Origin: an uncultured Blautia sp.
GTDB lineage: Bacteria; Bacillota; Clostridia; Lachnospirales; Lachnospiraceae
NCBI GenBank assembly: GCA_934371915.1
Contig: CAKROE010000005.1
Coordinates: 1 to 64,000, forward strand
Direction of reading: 5' to 3'
Length of the DNA stretch: 64,000 bases
The notes beneath the pieces are model-generated. The model ran no database searches, had not been told where the DNA came from, and saw only the letters and a program-made list of their open reading frames with translations. A program made the translations under genes and the position numbers. Below are positions 35,729-43,949 of this stretch, piece by piece; position 1 is the stretch's first letter; each line of letters begins with the position of its first letter.

Positions 35729-36308
35729 GACATCAAAAGAAAACAAGAGAAAAACAAATCAAACAAAATAAAAAATCATTCAATTCATAGTATAAATAAA
35801 CGTTACATGAAAGGAATGAAATCAAAAAGAAAGGGTAAGGTGATACCGTTGGGACACTAGCCACACATCATATCAATATGAGAAGTGACAGAGATTGAGT
35901 TTCCTGCAAGAAAGACCTGATACATAAATTATCCATTATTTATACCGATCATTACAGAACATTCGAAAGAAATATTTAAAATATTACCTGGTGAACAGGA
36001 CTTTCCGAAAGTAATGAATCATACAAAACGTATTACAGGTACATAGAATCAATCACTCATATTGAATAGCTGTCACGAACCTGATACAAAGAATTTTAGA
36101 AATGTGTAAAGAAACATTTTTAAAAGTTGAGATCCAGATGATGTGAGTCATATGAATCGAAGCTTTGCATCAGAAGAATATCTTCTCACAAAAGATATTA
36201 CATCAGAAATCAATGGGTTCTTATTCCCGATGAAAACAGTTCGAAATTTAAGAAGTTAAGTTTGGAGTTGCTCTAATCAGAAGGAAAAGATACTTTCATA
36301 TTTCTAAA

Positions 36309-36338
36309 TTAAATTATAATCCGTAAATTATAATTTAA
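36309..36338. repeat. 12-bp perfect inverted repeat inside the non-coding region
   Basis: TTAAATTATAAT, loop CCGTAA, ATTATAATTTAA. Confidence 0.9.
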
Positions 36339-36576
36339 ACTCTATCAACTTTCTAAATGAACCGAATGATAAAAATCATCTCGTTTATGAGCAGGAAATT
36401 ACAAGAAACCAAAAGACACAATATCAGATAAAAAGATAATTAATAAATATAAAAACTAAATATAGATAATTGAATGAAGTATACTAAAAGAGGTATCAAA
36501 GATTTCAATTAGTAAACAAGACGATAAGTTTTGAAAGAACAAAGAGGTTAATTAAAATTGAATAGCGAAGATTGTT

Positions 36577-36636
36577 AAGACGGTCATCATTTTAGATTAT
36601 GAGAAGTAAATTATAAGAAAAAGTGATGACCGTCTT
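36577..36636. repeat. 13-bp inverted repeat closing the non-coding region
   Basis: AAGACGGTCATCA (36577-36589) and TGATGACCGTCTT (36624-36636) are perfectly complementary with a 34-base A/T-rich loop; no T run follows. Confidence 0.9.
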
Positions 36637-36640
36637 ACTG

Positions 36641-36669
36641 TTGTGTAAAGATCGTTTTTACGTTATACT
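36641..36669 (+). promoter_or_regulatory. Possible promoter of the pseudouridine synthase gene
   Basis: TTGTGT, 17-bp spacer, TATACT (ending 36669). The -10 box runs into the left arm of the terminator that follows, so a transcript from here would start inside that arm. Confidence 0.45.
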
Positions 36670-36710
36670 CTCCATAGAAAGTGCAGTAAGCGCTAAGGGA
36701 GAGTTTTTTT
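36668..36710 (+). terminator. Terminator whose right arm carries the next gene's ribosome site
   Basis: ACTCTCC pairs with GGGAGAGT, followed by eight T and then at once the ATG of the pseudouridine synthase gene at 36712. GGGAG in the right arm is the only plausible ribosome site for that gene. Confidence 0.75.
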
Positions 36711-36711
36711 T

Positions 36712-37413
36712 ATGTGGAATAATATAGAAAATATGATTTTATATGAGGATAAAGAGATTATTGTCTGTCATAAAGTGGCAGGCATTGCCGTACAGAGTGC
36801 GAGAATCGGGATGCCGGATATGGAAAGCAGTCTGAAAAACTATCTGGCATCAAAGAATCCCGGGAAAATGCCGTATCTGGGAATCGTTCATCGCCTGGAT
36901 CAGCCGGTGGAAGGGGTGCTTGTTTTTGCAAAAAATAGAAAGGCAGCTGCAGGGCTGACAGGTCAGATTACATCAGGAACCGTTACGAAGGAGTATCTTG
37001 CCGTAACAGATCAGAAACCGGAGAAAGCGCAGGGACATCTGGAAGATTATCTGAAGAAAGACGGAAAAACAAATACATCTGCAGTAGTTACACCAAAAGC
37101 CGATGGGGCAAAAAAAGCAGTTCTGGATTATGAGGTACTTAATGAAGTTTCGGATGAGCGGACTTCGACCGGTAAAAGAATCCTGGTCAGAATACAGCTT
37201 GGAACGGGACGCCATCATCAGATCAGAGTACAGATGGCGCATGCAGGCATGCCGCTTCTGGGTGATCGGAAATATAATCCGGAGGATTCTTCAGGACTTC
37301 CGCTGGGATTGTGTTCCTGTCATCTTGTATTCCTGCATCCAATTACGGGAAAGAAGATGGAGTTCCGGGTAACGCCAAAAGGGAATTGTTTTGCAGGATT
37401 CCCAAATATCTGA
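36712..37413 (+). CDS. RluA-family pseudouridine synthase
   Basis: 233 residues; no S4 domain. LYEDKEIIVCHKVAGIAVQS opens the catalytic domain, the active-site motif reads VHRLDQPVEGVLVFAK (usual HRLDxxTSG, here QPVEG), then KEYLAVTDQKPE and RIQLGTGRHHQIRVQMAHAG. It isomerises uridine to pseudouridine in rRNA or tRNA; the target cannot be read from sequence. The start codon directly follows the T run of a terminator, an unusual layout. Followed by a separate gene with its own ribosome site. Confidence 0.87.
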   Translation: MWNNIENMILYEDKEIIVCHKVAGIAVQSARIGMPDMESSLKNYLASKNPGKMPYLGIVHRLDQPVEGVLVFAKNRKAAAGLTGQITSGTVTKEYLAVTDQKPEKAQGHLEDYLKKDGKTNTSAVVTPKADGAKKAVLDYEVLNEVSDERTSTGKRILVRIQLGTGRHHQIRVQMAHAGMPLLGDRKYNPEDSSGLPLGLCSCHLVFLHPITGKKMEFRVTPKGNCFAGFPNI

Positions 37414-37554
37414 ATCAGAATATAGTAAAATTGCCGTATTTTCTTCGAAAAAATGAAAAAACTATGAAATCTATAGACGGAAAAATGAAAATGTGTATAA
37501 TGTAGAAAAGAATCGCATTTGTGTAAAGTTTATAGTAGAAAAGAGGAAAATACA

Positions 37555-38679
37555 ATGAAAAAAGCAGCTATTGCGGTGCTTTTTCTTGTCGGTGCAGTCG
37601 TAGTGGCAGGCGAGAGTGGTAAGATGGGCGGCTTTGGTAATTTTATTTCAGATGTGCAGGCCGAAGATGAACTGTCTGAAAGTGATAAAGACCAGAAAGA
37701 GATTATAGAAGAGTCGGACACTACAGAGGAAGACAGAGTCGCTGCTATTGATACTTCAGTTACACTTGGTGTTGGCAGCAGAATCGCAGTTGTGAGCAAG
37801 GCTACCGACGGAGAATACTGGAAACTTGTCCGTCAGGGTATGGAAGATGCAGTTAAGGATATTAATACAGCCTATGATTTTTCATCTGATGATGAGATCT
37901 CTATGACATTTGAGGGTCCTTCGGATGAGCAGGATATTGAAACTCAGGTTAATACGCTCGATGCGGTAATTGCAGAGAACCCTACCGTTTTGTGCATGTC
38001 AGCCGGAGATATTGAATCCTGTCAGGCACAGCTTGAGGCGGCCAGTGAGAATGGCATTCCGGTTGTAGTTTTTGATTCCAATGTCAGTGACGATGAGCTG
38101 GTGGCAGCGTTCCGTGGCACAGATAATACATATGCAGGAAAACTGGCGGCAGAAAAACTTGTGGATGCGATTGGAGAAAACGGCAAGATTGCAGTATTTT
38201 CCGCGCAGGAAAAGACCGAAAGTTCACAGAAACGTGTCGAGGGATTTAAGGAAGCACTGGCAGATTGCGAGGAAATTTCAATTGTAAGTGAGTTATATAC
38301 CGATAAGGTCAAAGATATGTCAGAGGCGATGGCAGATGTGTTGAGACGTTACCCGGATCTGGACGGAGTATTCTGTACCAATGAAGATGTAGCGGATATG
38401 TATCTTGGACTGGATAAAGGAGAAAATACACCGGTTATGGTCGGTGTAGACGCGACAAGCGTACAGCAGAAGGCAATCACGGACGGACAGGAGCTTGGAA
38501 CCGTATCACAGGATCCATATGCTATCGGCTATCAGACGATCATAGCTGCAGCACAGGCTATGTCTACAGATCCGGCACAGGCGGCTTCTGTAGAAAAAAA
38601 TGTCCTGCTTGAGCCGAAATGGATTGACGCGTCTAATATCGATGATGCGTCAAATGGCAATTATCTTTACGGAAAATAA
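37555..38679 (+). CDS. Orphan RbsB-like (Peripla_BP_4) sugar-binding protein
   Basis: 374 residues. A signal peptide (KKAAIAVLFLVGAVVVAG) without lipobox Cys is followed by an acidic linker (about 35-70: ELSESDKDQKEIIEESDTTE) and a type I periplasmic-binding fold: RIAVVSKATDGEYWKLVRQG, ETQVNTLDAVIAENPTVLCM, GIPVVVFDSNVSDDELVAAF, IAVFSAQEKTESSQKRVEGF and DGVFCTNEDVADMYLGL. It resembles ribose/xylose/AI-2 binding proteins. No ABC permease or ATPase gene is adjacent, so it may feed a distant transporter or act as a chemosensor. ATG 37555 behind AGAGGAAAA. Confidence 0.8.
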   Translation: MKKAAIAVLFLVGAVVVAGESGKMGGFGNFISDVQAEDELSESDKDQKEIIEESDTTEEDRVAAIDTSVTLGVGSRIAVVSKATDGEYWKLVRQGMEDAVKDINTAYDFSSDDEISMTFEGPSDEQDIETQVNTLDAVIAENPTVLCMSAGDIESCQAQLEAASENGIPVVVFDSNVSDDELVAAFRGTDNTYAGKLAAEKLVDAIGENGKIAVFSAQEKTESSQKRVEGFKEALADCEEISIVSELYTDKVKDMSEAMADVLRRYPDLDGVFCTNEDVADMYLGLDKGENTPVMVGVDATSVQQKAITDGQELGTVSQDPYAIGYQTIIAAAQAMSTDPAQAASVEKNVLLEPKWIDASNIDDASNGNYLYGK

Positions 38680-38741
38680 AAGAGAATATACGCAGGATGA
38701 CATGATATGATACGTAAGAGAAAAGTTAATCCTGATATCCG

Positions 38742-38780
38742 ACAGGGGCAGTTCACATTGGACTGTCCCTGTGTTATAAT
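38742..38780 (+). promoter_or_regulatory. Promoter overlapped by an inverted repeat, upstream of the second SNF gene
   Basis: ACAGGGGCAGT (38742-38752) and ACTGTCCCTGT (38762-38772) form an 11-bp inverted repeat (one G-T). TTCACA (38752-38757), 17 bp, TATAAT (38775-38780) is a promoter whose -35 box lies in the loop. The repeat could be the terminator of the sugar-binding protein gene (no T run follows) or an operator. Confidence 0.55.
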
Positions 38781-38852
38781 AAAAAAGATTGAATTGAAAT
38801 AAAAAACAATTTCAAGCAAAGTATGTTATGGCAAAATGAAGGAGGAAATTAT

Positions 38853-40319
38853 TTGAAGGAAAGAGAAACATTTGGATCAAGACTTGGTTTTATTCTGGTT
38901 TCTGCAGGATGTGCCGTAGGGCTTGGAAACGTATGGAAATTTCCATACATGACAGGAAAATATGGCGGGGCAGCTTTTATCCTGATTTATCTGGTCTTTC
39001 TGGTACTGCTGGGACTGCCGATCCTTGTAAGTGAGTTTGCTGTAGGACGAAGCAGCCGCTTAAGCACAGCGAGAGCATTTCACAAACTGGAGCCGGAGGG
39101 GGCCAATTTCCACAAATACAGTTATATGGGAATGATCGGTAACTACATGCTGATGATGTTTTATACCATGGTTGCCGGCTGGATGATGTATTACTGTTAT
39201 GTTATGGCAACCGGTAAACTGAGCGGAGCCTCTTCTGATGAGATCAGTGGGTTCTTTTCCAATCTGATGACATCGACAGGTACCATGACCGGATGGATGA
39301 TCGCAGCGGTTCTTCTTGCATTCGGAGTATGTTCACTCGGACTTAAAAACGGAATTGAGCGTATCACGAAGGTGATGATGATCTGTCTTCTTGCACTGAT
39401 CGTTGTACTGGCAGTTCATTCTGTGACACTTGATGGTGCGATGGAAGGTGTGAAATTTTATCTGGTGCCAAACCTTGACAACATCCGTGAGGCAGGGCTC
39501 GGAAACGTGATCTTCGGAGCGCTGTCTCAGGCATTTTTTACATTGAGTATCGGTATCGGTGCGATGGAAATCTTCGGAAGCTACATGGGTAAGGAACGTA
39601 CGCTTGCAGGCGAAAGTGTCAATATTCTGATCCTTGATACATTTGTAGCGCTGATGGCTGGTCTGATCATCATTCCGGCATGTTTTGCGTTCGGTGTAGA
39701 GCCGGGAGCTGGTCCGGGACTTGTATTTATCACACTTCCAAACGTATTTAATCAGATGGCAGGCGGAAGACTCTGGGGAGCTCTGTTCTTCCTGTTTATG
39801 TCTTTTGCGGCACTGTCTACTGTCATTGCTGTATTTGAGAATATCCTGTCCTTTGCAATGGATCTGTGGGGATGGAAACGTAACAAAGCAGTTGCATTTA
39901 ATATTGTACTGATCATCATTCTTTCGATGCCGGCAATTCTCGGATTCGGCCCATGGTCCGGTATCCAGATTCTCGGTGAAGGAACCAACATCATGGATCT
40001 TGAGGACTTTATCATTTCCAATAATATCCTGCCGCTTGGTTCCGTAGTCTTCGTCATTTTCTGTGCATCAAAGAACGGATGGGGATGGGACAACTTTATC
40101 AAAGAAGCCAACACAGGATCAGGACTGAAATTCCCGAAATTCATCAGAAACTACATGCTCTGGGTGATTCCGGCAGTTGTTGCGGTTATTTATCTGAAAG
40201 GATACTATGATATGTTCCAGCCGAAAGGAATGAATTATCTGGTTCCGTGGATGATCATCGGTGTTGCAATGCTTGTTCTTGTCGGATGGATTTCCTTAGG
40301 GCACAGCAAAAAGAAATAA
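38853..40319 (+). CDS. SNF-family (NSS) sodium-dependent transporter
   Basis: 488 residues, about twelve membrane helices. GFILVSAGCAVGLGNVWKFP is the substrate/Na+ helix; ALSQAFFTLSIGIGAMEIFG is the second Na+ helix; FVIFCASKNGWGWDNFIKEA lies near the end. It imports amino acids with Na+. The likely start is TTG 38853, six bases after AAGGAGG; ATG 38823 lies before that site. It differs clearly from the SNF gene at 10.5 kb. Followed by a structured intergenic element and an aminotransferase gene. Confidence 0.87.
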   Translation: MKERETFGSRLGFILVSAGCAVGLGNVWKFPYMTGKYGGAAFILIYLVFLVLLGLPILVSEFAVGRSSRLSTARAFHKLEPEGANFHKYSYMGMIGNYMLMMFYTMVAGWMMYYCYVMATGKLSGASSDEISGFFSNLMTSTGTMTGWMIAAVLLAFGVCSLGLKNGIERITKVMMICLLALIVVLAVHSVTLDGAMEGVKFYLVPNLDNIREAGLGNVIFGALSQAFFTLSIGIGAMEIFGSYMGKERTLAGESVNILILDTFVALMAGLIIIPACFAFGVEPGAGPGLVFITLPNVFNQMAGGRLWGALFFLFMSFAALSTVIAVFENILSFAMDLWGWKRNKAVAFNIVLIIILSMPAILGFGPWSGIQILGEGTNIMDLEDFIISNNILPLGSVVFVIFCASKNGWGWDNFIKEANTGSGLKFPKFIRNYMLWVIPAVVAVIYLKGYYDMFQPKGMNYLVPWMIIGVAMLVLVGWISLGHSKKK

Positions 40320-40326
40320 GATACCA

Positions 40327-40475
40327 GGGTCAAAAGTTCTGAATCCACATGAGCTTGCTCATAAGTGGATGTAAGAACTTGGGACCCGCCCCGATATGAG
40401 CATAAAAGTGGGATGAAATCCCGCGATATGCGAATAGAGGGTAGGATTGTGAGAGTGCATAGCACGGAACAATCC
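40327..40475 (+). repeat. Structured intergenic element of three hairpins
   Basis: 40327-40387 folds into one long interrupted hairpin (GGGTC, AAGTTCT, ATCCAC, TGAGC pairing back with GCTCA, GTGGAT, AGAACTT, GACCC). 40410-40422 is GGGAT-GAA-ATCCC, framed by two copies of CGATATG. 40444-40475 is GGATTGT...ACAATCC enclosing GTGC-ATA-GCAC. Coverage of nearly all bases by pairing suggests a mobile REP/MITE-like unit or a cis-acting RNA; no T run follows any stem. Confidence 0.6.
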
Positions 40476-40518
40476 GTAAGTATCATAAATAAATAACAAA
40501 ATCAGAGGAGGCACAATT

Positions 40519-41709
40519 ATGATAGCAGAAAAAATGAAACCTTTTGTCCAGAACAACTCAGCGATCCGTATGATGTTCGAGGAAGGAAACCGTCTCCGTG
40601 CAAAATACGGCGCAGACAAAGTATATGATTTCAGTCTTGGAAATCCGAGTGTTCCGGCACCGGACTGTGTGCGTGAGGCAATCATTGATCTTGTGAACAA
40701 CGAGGAACCGACAGTCCTTCACGGCTACATGAGTAATGCCGGATTTGAGGATGTCAGAGAGACCATTGCACAGTCTCTGAACCGCCGCTTCGGGACAGCT
40801 TTTTCTGCACATAATCTGATCATGACCGTTGGTGCTGCCAGCGGTCTGAATGTGATCCTCAAGACGATCCTGAATCCGGGCGAGGAAGTGATCGTTTTTG
40901 CACCGTATTTCCTGGAATATGGTGCATATGTACGCAACTATGACGGCAAACTTGTGGAAATCTCTCCGAATACTGAGACTTTCCAGCCGAATCTGAAAGA
41001 GCTGGAAGAGAAGATCAATGCCAACACCCGCGCCGTGATCGTAAACACACCACATAACCCGACTGGTGTCGTTTATTCCGAAGAGACGATCAAGGAGCTT
41101 GCTGCAATCCTTGAGAAGAAACAGCAGGAATTTGGTTCTGTCATCTATCTGATCTCTGATGAGCCGTACAGAGAACTGGCATATGATGGTGTGGAAGTTC
41201 CGTATCTTACAAAATATTACAAAAATACAGTTGTAGGATATTCCTACAGCAAATCTCTGTCCCTTCCGGGCGAGCGTATCGGTTATCTGGTTATCCCGGA
41301 TGAGCTTGAGGACAGTGAGACGGTGATCACGGCAGCAGCAATCGCCAACCGTGTACTCGGAAGTGTCAATGCACCGTCTCTGATGCAGAAAGTTATCCAG
41401 AAATGTGTGGATGCAGAGGTGGATGTGGCTGCTTATGACCGCAACCGCCTGGCACTTTACAATGGTCTGAAAGAATGTGGTTTCGAGTGCATCAAACCGC
41501 AGGGAGCTTTTTACCTGTTCGTAAAATCTCCGGTCGCAGACGAAAAACAGTTCTGTGAAGCCGGTAAGAAATATAATATTCTGATGGTACCGGGAAGCTC
41601 TTTTGCATGCCCGGGTTATGTAAGACTGGCATATTGTGTATCCTATGACACAATTCAGAATTCCCTGCCGGAATTTAAGAAGCTTGCAGCTGAATTTGGC
41701 CTGAACTAA
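40519..41709 (+). CDS. PLP-dependent class I aminotransferase
   Basis: 396 residues. VYDFSLGNPSVPAPDCVREA, GAASGLNVILKTILNPGEEV, VIVNTPHNPTGVVYSEETIK, LISDEPYRELAYDG and the PLP Lys in YSYSKSLSLPGERIGYL mark a fold-type I aspartate/aromatic aminotransferase. The amino-acid partner is not determinable. RBS AGAGGAGG. It follows an amino-acid symporter gene and is 17 bases before the alpha-galactosidase gene, so the two genes share a transcript. Confidence 0.88.
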   Translation: MIAEKMKPFVQNNSAIRMMFEEGNRLRAKYGADKVYDFSLGNPSVPAPDCVREAIIDLVNNEEPTVLHGYMSNAGFEDVRETIAQSLNRRFGTAFSAHNLIMTVGAASGLNVILKTILNPGEEVIVFAPYFLEYGAYVRNYDGKLVEISPNTETFQPNLKELEEKINANTRAVIVNTPHNPTGVVYSEETIKELAAILEKKQQEFGSVIYLISDEPYRELAYDGVEVPYLTKYYKNTVVGYSYSKSLSLPGERIGYLVIPDELEDSETVITAAAIANRVLGSVNAPSLMQKVIQKCVDAEVDVAAYDRNRLALYNGLKECGFECIKPQGAFYLFVKSPVADEKQFCEAGKKYNILMVPGSSFACPGYVRLAYCVSYDTIQNSLPEFKKLAAEFGLN

Positions 41710-41726
41710 ATTAAGGGAGGAAACTC

Positions 41727-43913
41727 ATGGCGATTTCATTTGATGAAAAGAAAAAGATCTTCAAGCTGGACACAGCAAAAAGTACATATCTGATCGGACT
41801 TTCACCGGAAGGATATCTCGGACATATTTATTATGGAGAAAGACTGAACCATCCGGCGGACAATTATCTTCTGCGTATGGCGGAGCATCCTTTTACACCT
41901 TCCGTAAACAAAAGGGAAAAAGCCATGTTTCTTGATTTCTTCCCGGAAGAATTTCCGTCAGGCGGTGTAGGCGGTTACAGGGAAAGCTGTATCAACATCC
42001 GTGACAGTCACGGAAGCATGGGAAGTGAATTCTTTTATCATTCTCATGAAATCTACAAAGGCAAACATAAACTGAGCGGACTTCCGGCTTCTTTCGGAAC
42101 AGAAGATGAGGTAGAAACACTTGATATTCATTGCCGCGACGAAGTGCTGGGGTTGGAGCTGATTCTTTCTTATTCTGTTTTTGATAAAGAAAATATCCTG
42201 ACCAGAAGCGCCAGAGTAGTCAATGATGGTAGCCAGAAAGTGCACATCGAGAAGATCTACAGTGCGTGTCTGGATATGGATAATGAAGACTTTGAAATGA
42301 TTTCTCTTCATGGCGGATGGGCGAGAGAGCGTCATATTCAGCAGTGCGCGCTCCATTATGGCAAACAGAGCGTAGAGTCTGCCAGAGGCGAATCCAGCCA
42401 TCAGGAGCATCCGTTTATCGCACTTGTGACACCGGGAACTACACAGAAGCAGGGTCGTGTGTATGCGATGCATTTCGTGTATTCCGGAAATTTCCTCGCA
42501 CAGGCGGAACTGTCACAGTTTGATTCAGTGCGTATGGTCATGGGTATCAACAGCGAAGAATTTTCATGGGCGCTTGCACCGGGCGAAGAGTTTCAGACAC
42601 CGGAAGTTGTCATGACTTATTCAGGCACAGGCCTTGGTCAGATTAGTAGAAGCTATCATGATTTCTACAGAAATCATATGATCAGAAGCAAATACAACCA
42701 CAAAAAACGCCCGATCCTCATCAACAACTGGGAGGCAACCTATTTTGATTTCAACACAGAAAAACTTCTGGATATTGCCCGCGAGGCAAAGAAATGCGGA
42801 ATCGAAATGCTTGTCATGGATGATGGCTGGTTCGGACATCGAAATAACGACGACAGTTCTCTCGGTGACTGGTTTGTTAACGAAAAGAAAATTACAGGCG
42901 GTCTGAAAAATCTGGTCGATCAGGTCAATGAGATCGGTCTGAAATTCGGTATCTGGTTCGAGCCGGAAATGATCTCTCCGGATTCAGATCTTTATGAGAA
43001 ACATCCGGAATGGGCGATCCAGATTCAGAACAGAGAGGCAACCCAGAGCCGAAATCAGTATGTACTTGACCTGTCACGCAGGGAAGTTCGTGACTATGTA
43101 TATGAATGTGTGGCTTCCGTTCTTCGAAGCGCCAATATCGAATATGTCAAATGGGACATGAACCGCCAGCTCAGTGATATGGGAAGTACTTATCTTGCCG
43201 AAGATGCGCAGCAGGAGCTTTTCCACAGATATGTACTCGGTGTTTATGAACTGCAGGAGCGGCTGGTGACAGACTTCCCGGATCTTCTTCTGGAAAACTG
43301 TTCCGGTGGCGGCGCGCGTTTTGACCCGGGAATGTTGTATTACAGCCCGCAGATCTGGTGCTCTGACGATACAGACGCGATTGAACGTCTGCTGATTCAG
43401 GAAGGAACAGAGCTGATCTATCCGCTGTCTGCCATGGGCGCGCACGTCAGTGACTGTCCGAATCATATAGTAGGCAGAGTGACACCGTTTAAGACGCGAG
43501 GTCATGTGGCACTTTCCGGCACATTCGGCTATGAGCTGGATATCACAAAGATTGCAGAAGAAGAGAGAAATATGATTCCGGAGCAGACGCAGATGTATCA
43601 CAAATACCATGATCTGATCCGTGAGGGAGACTATTTCAGAATTGCATCCTACAGAGAAAATCATCTGTATGACTGTTGGGCTTCGGCGGCAAAAGACCGT
43701 TCCGAGGTACTGGTAACGTATGTACAGGTACTTGGACAGGCCAATGTACACAGCCGCAGAATTTACCTTGATGGCTTTGATCCGGATAAAACTTACCGTC
43801 TGGAAGGCACAGATGAGATGTATACAGGTGAAATGTTGATGAAGATGGGATTTTTGATGAGAGATTTCAGAGGAGATTTCCAGAGCAGACTGTATCATTT
43901 CACAGCAGAATAA
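41727..43913 (+). CDS. GH36 alpha-galactosidase
   Basis: 728 residues, the size of cytoplasmic clostridial GH36 enzymes. An N-terminal beta-supersandwich (1-330) leads to the TIM barrel: NNWEATYFDFNTEKLLDIA, MLVMDDGWFGHRNNDDSSLG, NIEYVKWDMNRQLSD (nucleophile Asp in KWDMN) and LLENCSGGGARFDPGMLYY, QIWCSDDTDAIERL (acid/base Asp). No signal peptide, so it acts inside the cell on imported raffinose-family or galactosyl oligosaccharides. No sugar transporter gene is adjacent. Ends at a strong bidirectional terminator. Confidence 0.93.
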   Translation: MAISFDEKKKIFKLDTAKSTYLIGLSPEGYLGHIYYGERLNHPADNYLLRMAEHPFTPSVNKREKAMFLDFFPEEFPSGGVGGYRESCINIRDSHGSMGSEFFYHSHEIYKGKHKLSGLPASFGTEDEVETLDIHCRDEVLGLELILSYSVFDKENILTRSARVVNDGSQKVHIEKIYSACLDMDNEDFEMISLHGGWARERHIQQCALHYGKQSVESARGESSHQEHPFIALVTPGTTQKQGRVYAMHFVYSGNFLAQAELSQFDSVRMVMGINSEEFSWALAPGEEFQTPEVVMTYSGTGLGQISRSYHDFYRNHMIRSKYNHKKRPILINNWEATYFDFNTEKLLDIAREAKKCGIEMLVMDDGWFGHRNNDDSSLGDWFVNEKKITGGLKNLVDQVNEIGLKFGIWFEPEMISPDSDLYEKHPEWAIQIQNREATQSRNQYVLDLSRREVRDYVYECVASVLRSANIEYVKWDMNRQLSDMGSTYLAEDAQQELFHRYVLGVYELQERLVTDFPDLLLENCSGGGARFDPGMLYYSPQIWCSDDTDAIERLLIQEGTELIYPLSAMGAHVSDCPNHIVGRVTPFKTRGHVALSGTFGYELDITKIAEEERNMIPEQTQMYHKYHDLIREGDYFRIASYRENHLYDCWASAAKDRSEVLVTYVQVLGQANVHSRRIYLDGFDPDKTYRLEGTDEMYTGEMLMKMGFLMRDFRGDFQSRLYHFTAE

Positions 43914-43920
43914 AGTAAAA

Positions 43921-43949
43921 ACGACGCAGGAGCTCAGCTCCTGCGTCGT
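43921..43949. terminator. Bidirectional terminator between alpha-galactosidase and RelQ-like genes
   Basis: ACGACGCAGGAGC, loop TCA, GCTCCTGCGTCGT: perfect 13-bp stem. The minus strand continues into TTTTTACTTTATT, the plus strand into CATATTTT. Confidence 0.92.

Larger units (their letters stand above)
35732..36711 (+). ncRNA. Candidate large non-coding RNA
   Basis: A roughly 0.95-kb, strongly A-rich and G-poor segment. It contains no open frame of 60 codons on either strand, yet starts at a consensus promoter and ends at an intrinsic terminator (36668-36710). Inverted repeats visible by eye include TCATA-TCAA-TATGA (35869-35882), AATATT-TAA-AATATT (about 35970), CCTG-GTGAA-CAGG (about 35987), two mutually exclusive stems at 36172-36199, a 12-bp stem with 6-base loop at 36309-36338, CGAATGAT/ATCAT-C-TCG (about 36363) and a 13-bp stem at 36577-36636. 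TGATACCGTT near the 5' end (35841-35850) could also pair with the left arm of that last stem. ACCTGATACA occurs twice (35915, 36079). Known large Firmicute RNAs (OLE, GOLLD, ROOL) are of similar scale, but I cannot assign it to one. An eroded intergenic region is the alternative. Confidence 0.5.

Noticed and set aside
35732..36660. Degraded protein-coding gene
   Set aside because: No frame shows recognisable protein fragments across stops, and a consensus promoter with terminal stems is retained; I prefer a non-coding RNA but cannot exclude erosion.
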